DNA of 61,872 bases from Parapedobacter deserti (GCF_042646065.1 NZ_JBHRTA010000029.1:1-61872), one strand, 5' to 3'; numbered from the stretch's first letter, positions 7,670-15,226 are shown. Notes: generated by a model from the sequence alone, not told the origin. A program made the numbers and translations.

Positions 7670-8065
7670 TTATTTTAGTTTGCAATATTCGTTATAACTG
7701 TTTAAATTAGCAAGTGAAGGGCGGGCTTTGGCAGGGTAATACATTGGTTTACTGCGAAAAAAAAGGATCATTATAAAGAAGTGGTGTTTCGGGTTAAAGG
7801 GCGACAGGACGAACCCAAGTAACCCAGAATATTTAAGTGTATCCAACGCATTCCCAAGTTTACGTTGTAACTTAGTTACTTCATGCTCGTCGTACATTGC
7901 CAACCGCCCATAGCGGGTATGACGAAACAAGGCCGTCAGCCGCTGTAAATCCAGGCGCATGATGTTGAGCGCCTCAGCTTCCGCTGGCGCCACGAAGGCT
8001 GGAAGTTCTAAGAGCGCAACGAGCGATCGGTCTTTCGGTGTATAAGCCAACGACCGGTGTGCCAT
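7670..8065 (-). CDS. Hypothetical protein upstream of dinB
   Basis: The product is about 131 residues from an ATG at 8065; a GTG at 8077 is the alternative. The first 85 residues are soluble and helical (EAEALNIMRLDLQRLTALFRH, then EVTKLQRKLGNALDTLKYSG), followed by a short hydrophobic run (HFFIMILFF) and a polar tail. It lies 18 bases after the DoxX-like gene and 20 bases before dinB, all on the minus strand, so it may belong to the polymerase operon. I do not recognise the family. It could be a fragment of a larger gene. Confidence 0.4.
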   Translation of the reverse strand: MAHRSLAYTPKDRSLVALLELPAFVAPAEAEALNIMRLDLQRLTALFRHTRYGRLAMYDEHEVTKLQRKLGNALDTLKYSGLLGFVLSPFNPKHHFFIMILFFRSKPMYYPAKARPSLANLNSYNEYCKLK

Positions 8066-8083
8066 ACCGCGGAGCACGTGTTT

Positions 8084-9352
8084 TTAATACTCCTGTATCC
8101 AACGGAATTCCGTATTTATCAAATTGAAGGATTTTAGATCACGTTCGCGTAAGGTAATCTTCACTGAATCAGAACCAATCGTCCCTTCGAGTTGGAGGGA
8201 CTTTAAAAGCCGTTTATACGCAAATATTGATTTTTCATTAGGGTGTCCTGGAGAAAGCACGATTTTTCTGTCTCGGATGTTCCACTGTATTGGGCAATAT
8301 ACTACAGAATCGTTCATAAATTTAATATGGGCATGGTCTGGAAAATCCATAATTAGCTGCTGCCAACGCTTACTGTCAGTCGTTATCGGTGCGAGAGTAT
8401 CGCCGTTTAAAATAAATCGCTCTGTGTCGTAGATCCCGTACAAAGGCGACACCGCTCGATTTTTACCATGCTTCTGTACCCGTTCAAAACAGCTTGCTAT
8501 ATTCCCAATCAACACGGATGCGATAAAAACAATTTTGACAACTAATGCTGTAATTCGCTGCCATCTTGCAATTAAGTACTCCCGATATAGCCTCGGTTGT
8601 GCAAGCTTATTCAAGAGTAATACACGCGTTAAACGGTCCATGTCGGGCTGTATCAGGAATATTGCCATTAAAAGCAGTAGCGAAGAGTAAAGTTTTACCG
8701 GTATTTCAAACGCTAAGTTCATCACTACTACATTGAGCATTACCGTCGCAACAACTAGCGCACCGAGTGTGCTTGTCTTCCTGAAAAAAAGTAACAAGCC
8801 GCCAAGCAATTCTACCCAACCTACAAAAGCGCTGAAGCCTGCCGAAAATCCAATATAGGACCAGGCTAATCCCATAGGGGTTTTGTCGCCGAACGGCTGC
8901 ACCAATTCGAACAAAGTTGGTGGTGGCATTTGCAAATGAAATATCTTTGCTGTTCCGTAGAATACCATAGCCGTCGCCAGATAATACCTGACTATCACCA
9001 GGAGCCAGTGCCGTACGATTTCATGCTTAGCATTTTTTCTGTCCAAAATACTCCATATCGTTGCGGTCAAAAGTGAAATTAAGGTCACCGTGAATAGGAA
9101 AACGAAATCAAAAACCTTATCTCCGATATCGCTGTCAAACAAAACAATAGGTTTTGACAGGAGCAAGACATGATCAGCTACCCAAACCACAAGTGATTTA
9201 CAACCGTCTGAATATAGTTGTGTAATTGGCTCAAAGGCCGAAATCAGTGTCAATGGGAACGGAAAAATATAAAGGATAAAGAATATTGTAACCGAGCGAA
9301 AGCCGATAGCTTTGACAAGAAGCCATGGATTTCTGGACGACTTTTCTATCAT
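8084..9352 (-). CDS. DoxX-like multi-pass membrane protein
   Basis: The product is 422 residues. It has a hydrophobic N-terminal helix (FFILYIFPFPLTLISAF), further helices through about residue 250, and a soluble C-terminal part of about 130 residues beginning after a last helix (LVVKIVFIASVLIGNIAS). The central block (YYLATAMVFYGTAKIFHLQM, then AFVGWVELLGGLLLFFRKTS) resembles DoxX-type four-helix proteins. The function of this long form is unknown. The ATG at 9352 overlaps the end of the degraded ORF upstream by four bases, so its promoter probably lies within that remnant. Confidence 0.7.
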   Translation of the reverse strand: MIEKSSRNPWLLVKAIGFRSVTIFFILYIFPFPLTLISAFEPITQLYSDGCKSLVVWVADHVLLLSKPIVLFDSDIGDKVFDFVFLFTVTLISLLTATIWSILDRKNAKHEIVRHWLLVIVRYYLATAMVFYGTAKIFHLQMPPPTLFELVQPFGDKTPMGLAWSYIGFSAGFSAFVGWVELLGGLLLFFRKTSTLGALVVATVMLNVVVMNLAFEIPVKLYSSLLLLMAIFLIQPDMDRLTRVLLLNKLAQPRLYREYLIARWQRITALVVKIVFIASVLIGNIASCFERVQKHGKNRAVSPLYGIYDTERFILNGDTLAPITTDSKRWQQLIMDFPDHAHIKFMNDSVVYCPIQWNIRDRKIVLSPGHPNEKSIFAYKRLLKSLQLEGTIGSDSVKITLRERDLKSFNLINTEFRWIQEY

Positions 9353-9558
9353 ATCAATTGCATAATATTGGTTGAGTGTAGTTTCCGTCTCTTATCGAAA
9401 CAGCAAAAGTTTATCGAGTCCAATTTGGCGTTTTCCATATTCAAACGTCTTTTCCCTCGGGAAAAGAGACGACCCCCAATGCCGAGCAGATTCTGGCATA
9501 TGGTATTGATTAACTTTTCAAACGAGCCGCTATCTAGTTCTTCTAAAGGATAATTCAT
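9349..9558 (-). pseudogene. N-terminal remnant of a restriction/ABC-3C-like protein, frameshifted
   Basis: The ORF opens MNYPLEELDSGSFEKLINT and ICQNLLGIG, which resembles the start of large proteins annotated as restriction-endonuclease-like or ABC-three-component defence proteins (LxxxxFExLxxxLCxxxLGxGVxxFxxGKDGGRDG). After LGIG the frame goes off. Removing one G from the GGGGG run restores VVSFPEGKDV, the expected continuation, but a TGA follows at once. So the gene has a homopolymer frameshift and then a truncation. The family match is from memory of the motif only. Confidence 0.5.
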
Positions 9559-9773
9559 AGGCAATAGGATGATGGTGTTTTGGCTATTTCATCGATGGCT
9601 AACCTCGGTTATTGATTGGTTTACGATGCTAAGATAAAGAAACGTTTCAAAATACTGAATTTTTAGCTTTCTTTTTCGGGCTAAGAAAGTATAACCTGAT
9701 CATGTTTTATTGAAGCTGGGATAACTCATAAAAAGACCACCGTAAACCGTTTTGATAATCGTACCCTAAATTT

Positions 9774-10190
9774 GTAATCTTCCCAGAGTTCAGCTACGCG
9801 CACAATTGAAAAACGTTGCGTTATACGCCATAAAAGCGGCAAAATGCAAAGCCCCGAAACGGGGAGAATCGGGGCTTGCTAACTAACCAATTATAAACCT
9901 AAATTATGAACCCGACATGATTTAAATAGTTATTAAATCACGAAGGGATAAGAATTATTTAAATCATCAAAGGCTCCATCTGACCATTAAAAAATCAAAT
10001 CAACGAACAGATGAAAAGACAAATTTTACTAACTGACTATATAACGCACCCAGACCCCGCTTTGTTACATTTGGATTGTTAAAGCTATGTTAAAAAGACA
10101 ATAGCGTGATAAAAAGAAACCCGTTACCTGAAAGATAACGGGAATCCGCCCCAATGGGATTAGGGGCTATCAACCTAAACCTGTTTTAAT
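9774..10190 (+). repeat. Intergenic hairpin/small-ORF element, copy B
   Basis: Ordered parts: a GTAATCTTCCCAGAG lead-in, hairpin 1 (GCCCCGAAACGGGG...CGGGGC, 9851-9875, where the 5' CCCCG can pair with either of two CGGGG runs), the CTAACTAACCAATTATAAACC stretch, a 100-base insertion not present in copy D, a 23-codon ORF (10011-10082), hairpin 2 (CCCGTTA/TAACGGG, 10120-10142) and hairpin 3 (GCCCC/GGGGC, 10148-10167) followed by ATCAACCTAAACCTG. No long T-run follows the hairpins, so these are not simple terminators. The surrounding 9565-10319 holds no other gene that I can see. Confidence 0.75.
10011..10082 (+). CDS. Possible small peptide of the repeat element (copy B)
   Basis: The ORF is 23 codons, reading MKRQILLTDYITHP, then DPALLHLDC. 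The copy at 18679 has the same frame with one codon fewer and reads GPALLQQDC at the end. Between the copies four substitutions are synonymous and the only indel is a whole codon, which is mild evidence of past or present translation. No good ribosome site is visible, but many Bacteroidota genes lack one. The peptide has no membrane segment and resembles no family I know; a leader peptide or decayed gene start are alternatives. Confidence 0.3.
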   Translation: MKRQILLTDYITHPDPALLHLDC

Positions 10191-10244
10191 AACGGGAAAG
10201 CGAAACGTTTATTTCGTGAGTGCCCAAATTTTCCGAAGTTTCCC

Positions 10245-10252
10245 TACTTTTG
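10245..10252 (+). promoter_or_regulatory. -7 element of the DoxX-like/DUF2071 operon
   Basis: TACTTTTG is an exact match to TAnnTTTG, 68 bases upstream of the TTG start at 10320. No convincing TTTG is found at the -33 distance, so this rests on one box. Confidence 0.45.
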
Positions 10253-10319
10253 CAGTTAGTAACAAGCTCGCAATTGCACAGCTGAAGCAAAAGGACCTCG
10301 CTACATTAACCGTTATCCC

Positions 10320-10688
10320 TTGACAGTACACCGCATACTCACGTATTTCATCGCTGCAATATGGCTGGCAAACGGCCTTGCTTGTAAAGTACTGGGCTTG
10401 GTGCCGAGGCACGAACAGATCGTAGCCCGAATTTTGGGTGATGATTTCGCCAAACCGCTGACCATACTGATCGGGACGGCTGAGATGGGGATGGCAGTAT
10501 GGATACTAACAAGGTGGGTACCGAGATCTAATGCCATTGTTCAAATGGTACTTGTGGCATCCATGAATATACTGGAATTTTTCATGGCACCCGACTTGCT
10601 GCTTTGGGGCCGGATAAATGTGCTATTCGCGGTGTTATTCATCGGGCTTATTTATTATTGGGAATTCGTGCTTAGAAATGACATTTAA
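10320..10688 (+). CDS. DoxX-like family membrane protein
   Basis: The product is 122 residues with four predicted membrane helices. The opening HRILTYFIAAIWLANGLACK and VLGLVPRHEQIVARILG are typical of short DoxX-like proteins in Bacteroidota. The only usable start is the TTG at 10320; no ATG or GTG exists between it and the upstream TAA. The end overlaps the next gene by 11 bases. It is the first gene of a tightly overlapping four-gene operon. The function is unknown; DoxX proteins are linked to redox and membrane roles in other species. Confidence 0.75.
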   Translation: MTVHRILTYFIAAIWLANGLACKVLGLVPRHEQIVARILGDDFAKPLTILIGTAEMGMAVWILTRWVPRSNAIVQMVLVASMNILEFFMAPDLLLWGRINVLFAVLFIGLIYYWEFVLRNDI

Positions 10689-11409
10689 AAACCATCCGTT
10701 TGCTGTTAATGCGTTCTTCGAGCATTCGCTGGTGTTAACATTTGCTATCCCAAAAGCACAAGTGGCTGGCGTAATTCCCGAATGCCTCGAATTAGACCTA
10801 CTGCGGAACGAATGGGCCTTCCTTGCGGTTGCCATGGTGCAAACAAAGAACCTGCGGCCTGCTGGTTTTCCGGAATGGATGGGCAACGATTTTTTCTTAA
10901 TCGGCTACCGAATCTTTGTCCGATACCGGACCAGTTCCGGAAAACATCTACGGGGGTTGTACATCCTCCAGTCCGAAACAGATAGCCATCAAATGACCTT
11001 CCTCGGAAATATCTTTACGCACTATACGTACTCGACCACGGATATAAGCGTCATGGTAGACGACAAATCGAGAACGGTACGTTCACGTAAATCGGCATTT
11101 GAGATTGCTATTGAGCATTGCCCCGAGGACGTGCCGCTACCTGCCGATTCTCCTTTTGCCGATTGGAAGGAAGCACGGAAGTTCGCCGGCCCTATGCCAT
11201 ATACGTTTGGCTACGATAAGACAAAAAAGGAGGTGGTGATCGTTGAAGGTGTGAGGAAAAGCTGGAAGCCTGTCCCAGTTATGGTCAACAGTTACTCAGT
11301 GGGGTTCTTCGACCAGCTACACTTGTCGGATGCGGTATTGGCAAGCGCCTTTGAGGTTTCGAATATCCCCTACCACTGGAAAAAAGGAAGAGTAGAGAAA
11401 TGGATATAA
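10678..11409 (+). CDS. DUF2071 family protein
   Basis: The product is 243 residues from the ATG at 10678. The pattern (HSLVLTFAIPKAQVAGVIPECLELDLL early, a central YRIFVRYRTSSGKHLRGLYIL, and a C-terminal FDQLHLSDAVLASAFEVSNIPYHWKKG) fits DUF2071/YqjF-like proteins, which have an acetoacetate-decarboxylase-like fold. There is no signal peptide. It overlaps both neighbours, so it is translationally coupled to the DoxX-like protein and the methyltransferase. The substrate is unknown. A broken relative lies at 60353. Confidence 0.7.
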   Translation: MTFKNHPFAVNAFFEHSLVLTFAIPKAQVAGVIPECLELDLLRNEWAFLAVAMVQTKNLRPAGFPEWMGNDFFLIGYRIFVRYRTSSGKHLRGLYILQSETDSHQMTFLGNIFTHYTYSTTDISVMVDDKSRTVRSRKSAFEIAIEHCPEDVPLPADSPFADWKEARKFAGPMPYTFGYDKTKKEVVIVEGVRKSWKPVPVMVNSYSVGFFDQLHLSDAVLASAFEVSNIPYHWKKGRVEKWI

Positions 11410-12167
11410 AGCGGAAAGCGTACCAGGGCGTGGCAAACATCGTCCGTTTCAACTGGCATTTCTACGCAATGGCCGGTATGGCCATTGCTACGGCATGGAT
11501 ATGGACAGGTGTCTTCCCGAACGGCATTCAGCACTTAGTAATAATTGCCATTACCTTAGCTACTTTAATCATTATTGTTTCGTTGATGGTGTCTTTTTAC
11601 ATTTACGATCTTTCCGGCCTTTACCGGATGAGATGGCTTGATTGTATCAGCATACCAGAAGGCCAGCCGCATATTCTGAATATCCATTCGGGATTCGACG
11701 AAACGAGCGGAATACTTAAGCAAAAGTATGGCGAATCGGCCGTGACGATCTGCGATTTCTATAATTCCGAAACGCATACCGAGGTTTCGATCAAACGGGC
11801 AAGAAAAGCCTATCCGCCCGATAGAAAAACCATTCCGGCAGCAACGGATAATCTGCCTTTTTCTGATGGAGCGTTTGATCTGGTGGTGGTGATGCTTGCT
11901 GCTCACGAAATCCGCGACCGCGGGGAGCGGATACGGTTTTTCAGGGAAATTAACCGGATAATCTCGACTACGGGAAACGTGGCCGTAACCGAACATCTGC
12001 GCGACTTGAACAATTTCTTGGCGTTTTCGATAGGTTTTTTCCATTTTTACCCACGAACATCGTGGCTACAGACGTTTCGGGCGGCAGGTTTGAACGTAAA
12101 GCAGGAAATCAGGTCGACACCCTTTATACGGACATTTATACTGGAAAAACATGGCTCTGCATCTTAA
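11400..12167 (+). CDS. Membrane-anchored SAM-dependent methyltransferase
   Basis: The product is 255 residues. Two membrane helices lie at about residues 18-70, followed by a class I methyltransferase domain. The glycine-rich SAM loop is altered (ILNIHSGFDETSGIL in place of a D/E-x-G-x-G-x-G motif), while later parts are recognisable: DNLPFSDGAFDLVVVML, the acidic motif before strand 4, and FFREINRIISTTGNVAVTEH. The weak SAM loop leaves activity uncertain. The ATG overlaps the previous gene by 10 bases and the end overlaps the next by 17. It may modify a lipid or small molecule at the membrane (inference). Confidence 0.7.
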   Translation: MDIKRKAYQGVANIVRFNWHFYAMAGMAIATAWIWTGVFPNGIQHLVIIAITLATLIIIVSLMVSFYIYDLSGLYRMRWLDCISIPEGQPHILNIHSGFDETSGILKQKYGESAVTICDFYNSETHTEVSIKRARKAYPPDRKTIPAATDNLPFSDGAFDLVVVMLAAHEIRDRGERIRFFREINRIISTTGNVAVTEHLRDLNNFLAFSIGFFHFYPRTSWLQTFRAAGLNVKQEIRSTPFIRTFILEKHGSAS

Positions 12168-12549
12168 AATCACGGGCGTCCTATTGATGACATTGGCTTT
12201 CATCCATTTATTTTTTCCCAGGTATTTCAACTGGCGGGAAGCGCTGAGACCGCTGAACCTGATTAATCGGCAAATGATGCTGGTACATGTATTCTTCATT
12301 GCGCTGACCGTTTTCATGATGGGCTTGCTATGCGTAATGCATGCGGAGGACCTTATCACAACCAGCTTGGGCAAGACAATTTCCTTGGGATTGGGTGTTT
12401 TTTGGCTAATCCGGCTGTTGATCCAGTTTTTTGGGTACGCCTCAGAGCTCTGGCGTGGGAAGGTGTTCGAAACAACCGTGCATGTGATGTTTAGCTTATT
12501 GTGGATGTATTTAAGCACGGTGTTTCTTTTGGTCGGGATTGCCAATTGA
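12151..12549 (+). CDS. Hypothetical four-helix membrane protein
   Basis: The product is 132 residues with four hydrophobic helices (LHLKITGVLLMTLAFIHLFF, MLVHVFFIALTVFMMGLL, ISLGLGVFWLIRLLIQF, VMFSLLWMYLSTVFLLVG). It is the last gene of the overlapping operon that starts at 10320, and its ATG lies inside the methyltransferase gene. The family is not recognised beyond resemblance to small Bacteroidota membrane proteins found with such methyltransferases. Confidence 0.7.
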   Translation: MALHLKITGVLLMTLAFIHLFFPRYFNWREALRPLNLINRQMMLVHVFFIALTVFMMGLLCVMHAEDLITTSLGKTISLGLGVFWLIRLLIQFFGYASELWRGKVFETTVHVMFSLLWMYLSTVFLLVGIAN

Positions 12550-12667
12550 TGGACTGTGCTTTGACGTTTCAAGCAATCAGCCGTTTACACATGGCTCCAA
12601 ATGGCTCTTCCTATTATCGGAGAATGGCGCTGTCTTAGATAGATCCAGGCTAATCATCGTCCGCTCT

Positions 12668-13261
12668 TCATCCTTTAAAATGTTCGGCCTTGAAACGTTG
12701 TATCTCGTCATAGTCGTTAATACCTAGCAATTCCAGGCCGCGGAGCAACGGCATTTTGCCAAGCACGGTAGCTTGCTTAATAATCGGATAAAGTTCCTGG
12801 GAACCGTTTGCACTGAACAGCTTGAAATAATATTGATGTTCCTTTCCAATGGCATCAGTAAACTTGATATAATTGTTTACGCCTTGTGACAACCGGGGAT
12901 TCAATGTATGGCGCATCGGCGGATTATGGCCGTAATAATCTCCGACGAAAAAGTCGATTGATGTGATGTCGGTTAGTGCATAATAGTGATCGTTTACATG
13001 AATTCCATCGGCCGCAAGCACGATGTCGCCTTGCAGCTTGCCGCGCAAGGGCTCATAGCGGAAATGGAAGGCTATCAGCAAAAACAGGCTGACGCAAACA
13101 AGGGATATACCGTATACCATGCCGATTAGCGAGCCTTTGGAAAAAAGCAAACCTTCAAAACCCCAAAATATAGTGAAATACACCAGCCACAGGACAACGA
13201 CAACCCCGTCAACGGTGATAAAGTGCTGCTGCTTGTTAGGTATGAAAAGCTGAAAAATCAT
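12668..13261 (-). CDS. Hypothetical membrane protein
   Basis: The product is 197 residues with two hydrophobic helices at about residues 17-35 and 42-65, then a soluble domain of about 130 residues that includes ADGIHVNDHYYALTDITSIDFF, a pattern like PH-type membrane-associated domains. It overlaps the upstream DUF3592-type gene by four bases (ATGA), indicating coupling. Function is unknown. Confidence 0.6.
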   Translation of the reverse strand: MIFQLFIPNKQQHFITVDGVVVVLWLVYFTIFWGFEGLLFSKGSLIGMVYGISLVCVSLFLLIAFHFRYEPLRGKLQGDIVLAADGIHVNDHYYALTDITSIDFFVGDYYGHNPPMRHTLNPRLSQGVNNYIKFTDAIGKEHQYYFKLFSANGSQELYPIIKQATVLGKMPLLRGLELLGINDYDEIQRFKAEHFKG

Positions 13262-13656
13262 CCGGCAGGTGTGTATTGAAAATAGATGCCCCCTCCTATC
13301 AATACCAAACCAAGCAATAGAAAAAGGATATCCGTACGCTGCTGGCCTTCGACAATGAAATCTTCAGGACGATCCGATTGGTAATAAACTGTCACTTCAT
13401 CGCCCTTCCTGTATGCTGCCGGCATACTTCCGTCGGAATATTTGTATCGCACATGCTCGCCATCGGCAAGCGTAAAACGGATAATAGGATAATAGAATAT
13501 CCCCCGCCCCGCACGGCTTTCGGAAACAATCTCGACCACTCTGCCTTTGGTCGCTGTTCCGTAATGTTGAATCTTGCGCCGCTTTGAATAACGTATGACA
13601 TAAAATAGCAGGAAGGCAACTCCCGCGATAAAACAGATCAATGACTTGTATTCCAT
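13258..13656 (-). CDS. DUF3592-type membrane protein
   Basis: The product is 132 residues from the ATG at 13656. A membrane helix at each end (LICFIAGVAFLLFYVIRY and ILFLLLGLVLIGGGIYFQY) encloses a beta-rich domain with GTATKGRVVEI, YYPIIRFTLADGEHVRY and YRKGDEVTVYYQSDRPEDF, the usual features of DUF3592. Known members are uncharacterised. It is coupled to the following gene at 13258-13261. Confidence 0.7.
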   Translation of the reverse strand: MEYKSLICFIAGVAFLLFYVIRYSKRRKIQHYGTATKGRVVEIVSESRAGRGIFYYPIIRFTLADGEHVRYKYSDGSMPAAYRKGDEVTVYYQSDRPEDFIVEGQQRTDILFLLLGLVLIGGGIYFQYTPAG

Positions 13657-13751
13657 AACTTGCACTAAAATTATGGAAAAAAGGTTTGATTTCCAATGTG
13701 CTAAAACGAAGAGCGTATTTCTTAAATTTGAAACGATATCTAACTTCCCGA

Positions 13752-14000
13752 ATATGCTTGGGCATTTCTTTAAATTTGAATGAGAACCTTATGATTGGAC
13801 AGGGGCTTCATTGAATTACCTAATCCCTTTGGCTATTGATTTCTTAGAAAAAGACCTGTTAACGGAAGGCGACCTCTACGCCGGCGACTTACTTAAAAGT
13901 GTACAATCAGTGGATGAGGCATTTTGGGTAAGCAATCCGAAATTGCGTAAAGAGTTGGATGGATTGATGGTAACCGAAAGCCAATTTCGGAATCGCTGCA
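13752..14000 (+). pseudogene. CDI immunity-like protein remnant (frameshifted)
   Basis: The block NYLIPLAIDFLEKDLL, EGDLYAGDLLKSVQS and AFWVSNPKLRKELDGLM closely resembles the C-terminal half of proteins annotated as contact-dependent growth inhibition immunity proteins, which usually read IGQNxGLxYLIPLAxxFLE. The expected IGQ-GL lies just upstream in another frame (ATG ATT GGA CAG GGG CTT at 13791-13808). The gene is therefore frameshifted, and its N-terminal part is gone or scrambled. By chance the remaining frame runs on into the antitoxin gene, making one long ORF from a TTG at 13811. I treat the antitoxin as separate. Confidence 0.6.
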
Positions 14001-14015
14001 ATCTCGTATCACATT

Positions 14016-14045
14016 TTTGTAGTTGGCAATTATTTCGTATTTTTA
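14016..14045 (+). promoter_or_regulatory. Candidate promoter of the toxin-antitoxin operon
   Basis: TTTG at 14016-14019 and TATTTTTA at 14038-14045 are 18 nt apart, close to the Bacteroidota -33/-7 arrangement. Transcription would start near 14051, just before the antitoxin start, supporting a split between the immunity remnant and the antitoxin. Confidence 0.45.
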
Positions 14046-14065
14046 CAAAAATGAATGGTCCAAAC

Positions 14066-14275
14066 ATGCAAACTTTGATTGTCCAACCAGAAAACAAGGA
14101 ACAACTTCTTGCTGTTGAAGCCGTATTGAAGCTACTTAAGATTAATTTCGTTGTCGAAGAAGACGAAGCTTTACCTACATATGTCGCGGATGGGACGAAG
14201 GAGTCGATGCTGGAAGCACAAGCCGGCAAATTGACGCCATTCACTTCAATTCGAGAAATGCTAGATGTAAAATGA
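14066..14275 (+). CDS. Antitoxin of a RelE/ParE-type module (DUF2683-like)
   Basis: The product is 69 residues from the ATG at 14066; an ATG at 14051 would add five. The opening MQTLIVQPENKEQLLAVEAV and LKLLKINFVVEED match the small acidic antitoxins found in Bacteroidota with RelE/ParE toxins. The C-terminal half is less conserved. It overlaps the toxin gene by four bases (ATGA at 14272). It is probably a repressor of its own operon together with the toxin, as in this class of modules. Confidence 0.75.
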   Translation: MQTLIVQPENKEQLLAVEAVLKLLKINFVVEEDEALPTYVADGTKESMLEAQAGKLTPFTSIREMLDVK

Positions 14276-14562
14276 GTCTCGAAATTCATTATACACCCAA
14301 GGCCAAGAAATCCCTTCAATTTTTATACGCATTCATCACGGAAAAATTCGGTAAGAGACGCGCTGATAAATTTATCAGGGAAGCTGAAAAAACGATTCTC
14401 CTACTAAAGGAGCAACCATATCTCTTTAAGAAAAGTGAATTGGGGGAACATATCCGGCTAGGCCTAATTAGTCGGTACACTTCATTCCTGTACGAGGTAA
14501 CAAATACTCGCATCATTCTACATTTCTTTTGGGATAATCGGCAAGAACCTTTTTACGATTAA
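14272..14562 (+). CDS. RelE/ParE family toxin
   Basis: The product is 96 residues, basic, with the ParE-like plan: LEIHYTPKAKKSLQFLYAFI, then FGKRRADKFIREAEKTILLL, RLGLISRYTSFLYEVTNTRI and a terminal LHFFWDNRQEPFYD. The conserved Y/W-x-N-R-Q ending is typical of plasmid-stabilisation-type toxins. Whether it cleaves mRNA or inhibits gyrase cannot be told from the sequence. It appears intact and paired with an intact antitoxin. Confidence 0.85.
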   Translation: MSLEIHYTPKAKKSLQFLYAFITEKFGKRRADKFIREAEKTILLLKEQPYLFKKSELGEHIRLGLISRYTSFLYEVTNTRIILHFFWDNRQEPFYD

Positions 14563-14595
14563 TCTTTACAACAACTTCTTATTCGGCTAATAATC

Positions 14596-15060
14596 GTGTT
14601 AAAACTCAGCAACCATTTGCTCGGCTTTCCCAACAAAATGACGGATGACCCCCTCCTATCGCTTTTGCTAAGTGATAACGAAGCATACCGGTTTGCCGAG
14701 GAGCGCAGGTTGTTTTATGTGGCTTGCTCCATCAGAGGCGTCGTTGTTTGTAGAAGAGCTGCTAAAAGACAACAATTATGTATTAACCGCGACTGATGGG
14801 GTTGTGAACGCCACAGCGTGTCCATATTGTAAACCGGGAAACTGGTGATCAGGCAGAACCCTTCTAATGGCAGTCAATTTTTAGGATGCTCGCACTACCC
14901 CAGTTGTAACCAGACGTTTAAAAACGTGGAAATTTTATCGGACAGTATGTTATGTCCGGGTTGTCAAAGTGGCTTTGTGATTAAACGAAATGGTAGGTTC
15001 GGCGACTTTTTGGGGTGTACCAATTATCCCGGATGCAAGAATACGATAACGTTGAAATGA
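14596..15060 (+). pseudogene. C-terminal remnant of a UvrD-type helicase with C4 zinc fingers
   Basis: The first frame encodes LGFPNKMTDDPLLSLLLS, then DNEAYRFAEERRLFYVAC, which is the motif VI area of superfamily 1 helicases (EERRLFYVAxTRA). The frame then shifts to read PSEASLFVEELLKDNNYVL and CPYCKPGN, and shifts again to LVIRQNPSNGSQFLGCSHYP with two topoisomerase-type C4 zinc ribbons (CSHYPSC, CPGCQSGF, CTNYPGC) up to 15060. All three segments are collinear parts of one protein, so this is a broken 3' fragment. The helicase core is absent. The last 71-residue piece could still be translated, but is unlikely to be functional alone. Confidence 0.8.
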
Positions 15061-15133
15061 TATAGTATCCATCGTATCGTTCATAAACCCGAAATCAAAA
15101 AAGTAAATTTTTTAGCATTTTTCATCTATATTA

Positions 15134-15164
15134 TTGGACGTAAAAAACTAAACACCTATATTTA
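15134..15164 (+). promoter_or_regulatory. Promoter of ORF6N gene copy 2
   Basis: TTGG at 15134-15137 and TATATTTA at 15157-15164, with the same spacing as in copy 1. Preservation of both boxes in diverged copies supports function. Confidence 0.6.
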
Positions 15165-15183
15165 CCTCAAGTAGATTATCTAT

Positions 15184-15210
15184 CTTGAGGTCACAATTTG
15201 TGACTTCAAG
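15184..15210. promoter_or_regulatory. Palindrome in the leader of ORF6N copy 2
   Basis: CTTGAGGTCACAA (15184-15196) and TTGTGACTTCAAG (15198-15210) flank a central T. There is one mismatch against copy 1 (C to T), which would still pair as G-U in RNA. The outermost two pairs of copy 1 are lost. Confidence 0.75.
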
Positions 15211-15226
15211 ACCAAACGACCAACTT

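Noticed and set aside
9851..9875. Hairpin 1 of the repeat element as a simple intrinsic terminator
   Set aside because: No T-run follows on either strand in most copies, and the alternative pairing plus conserved downstream parts argue for a more complex element.
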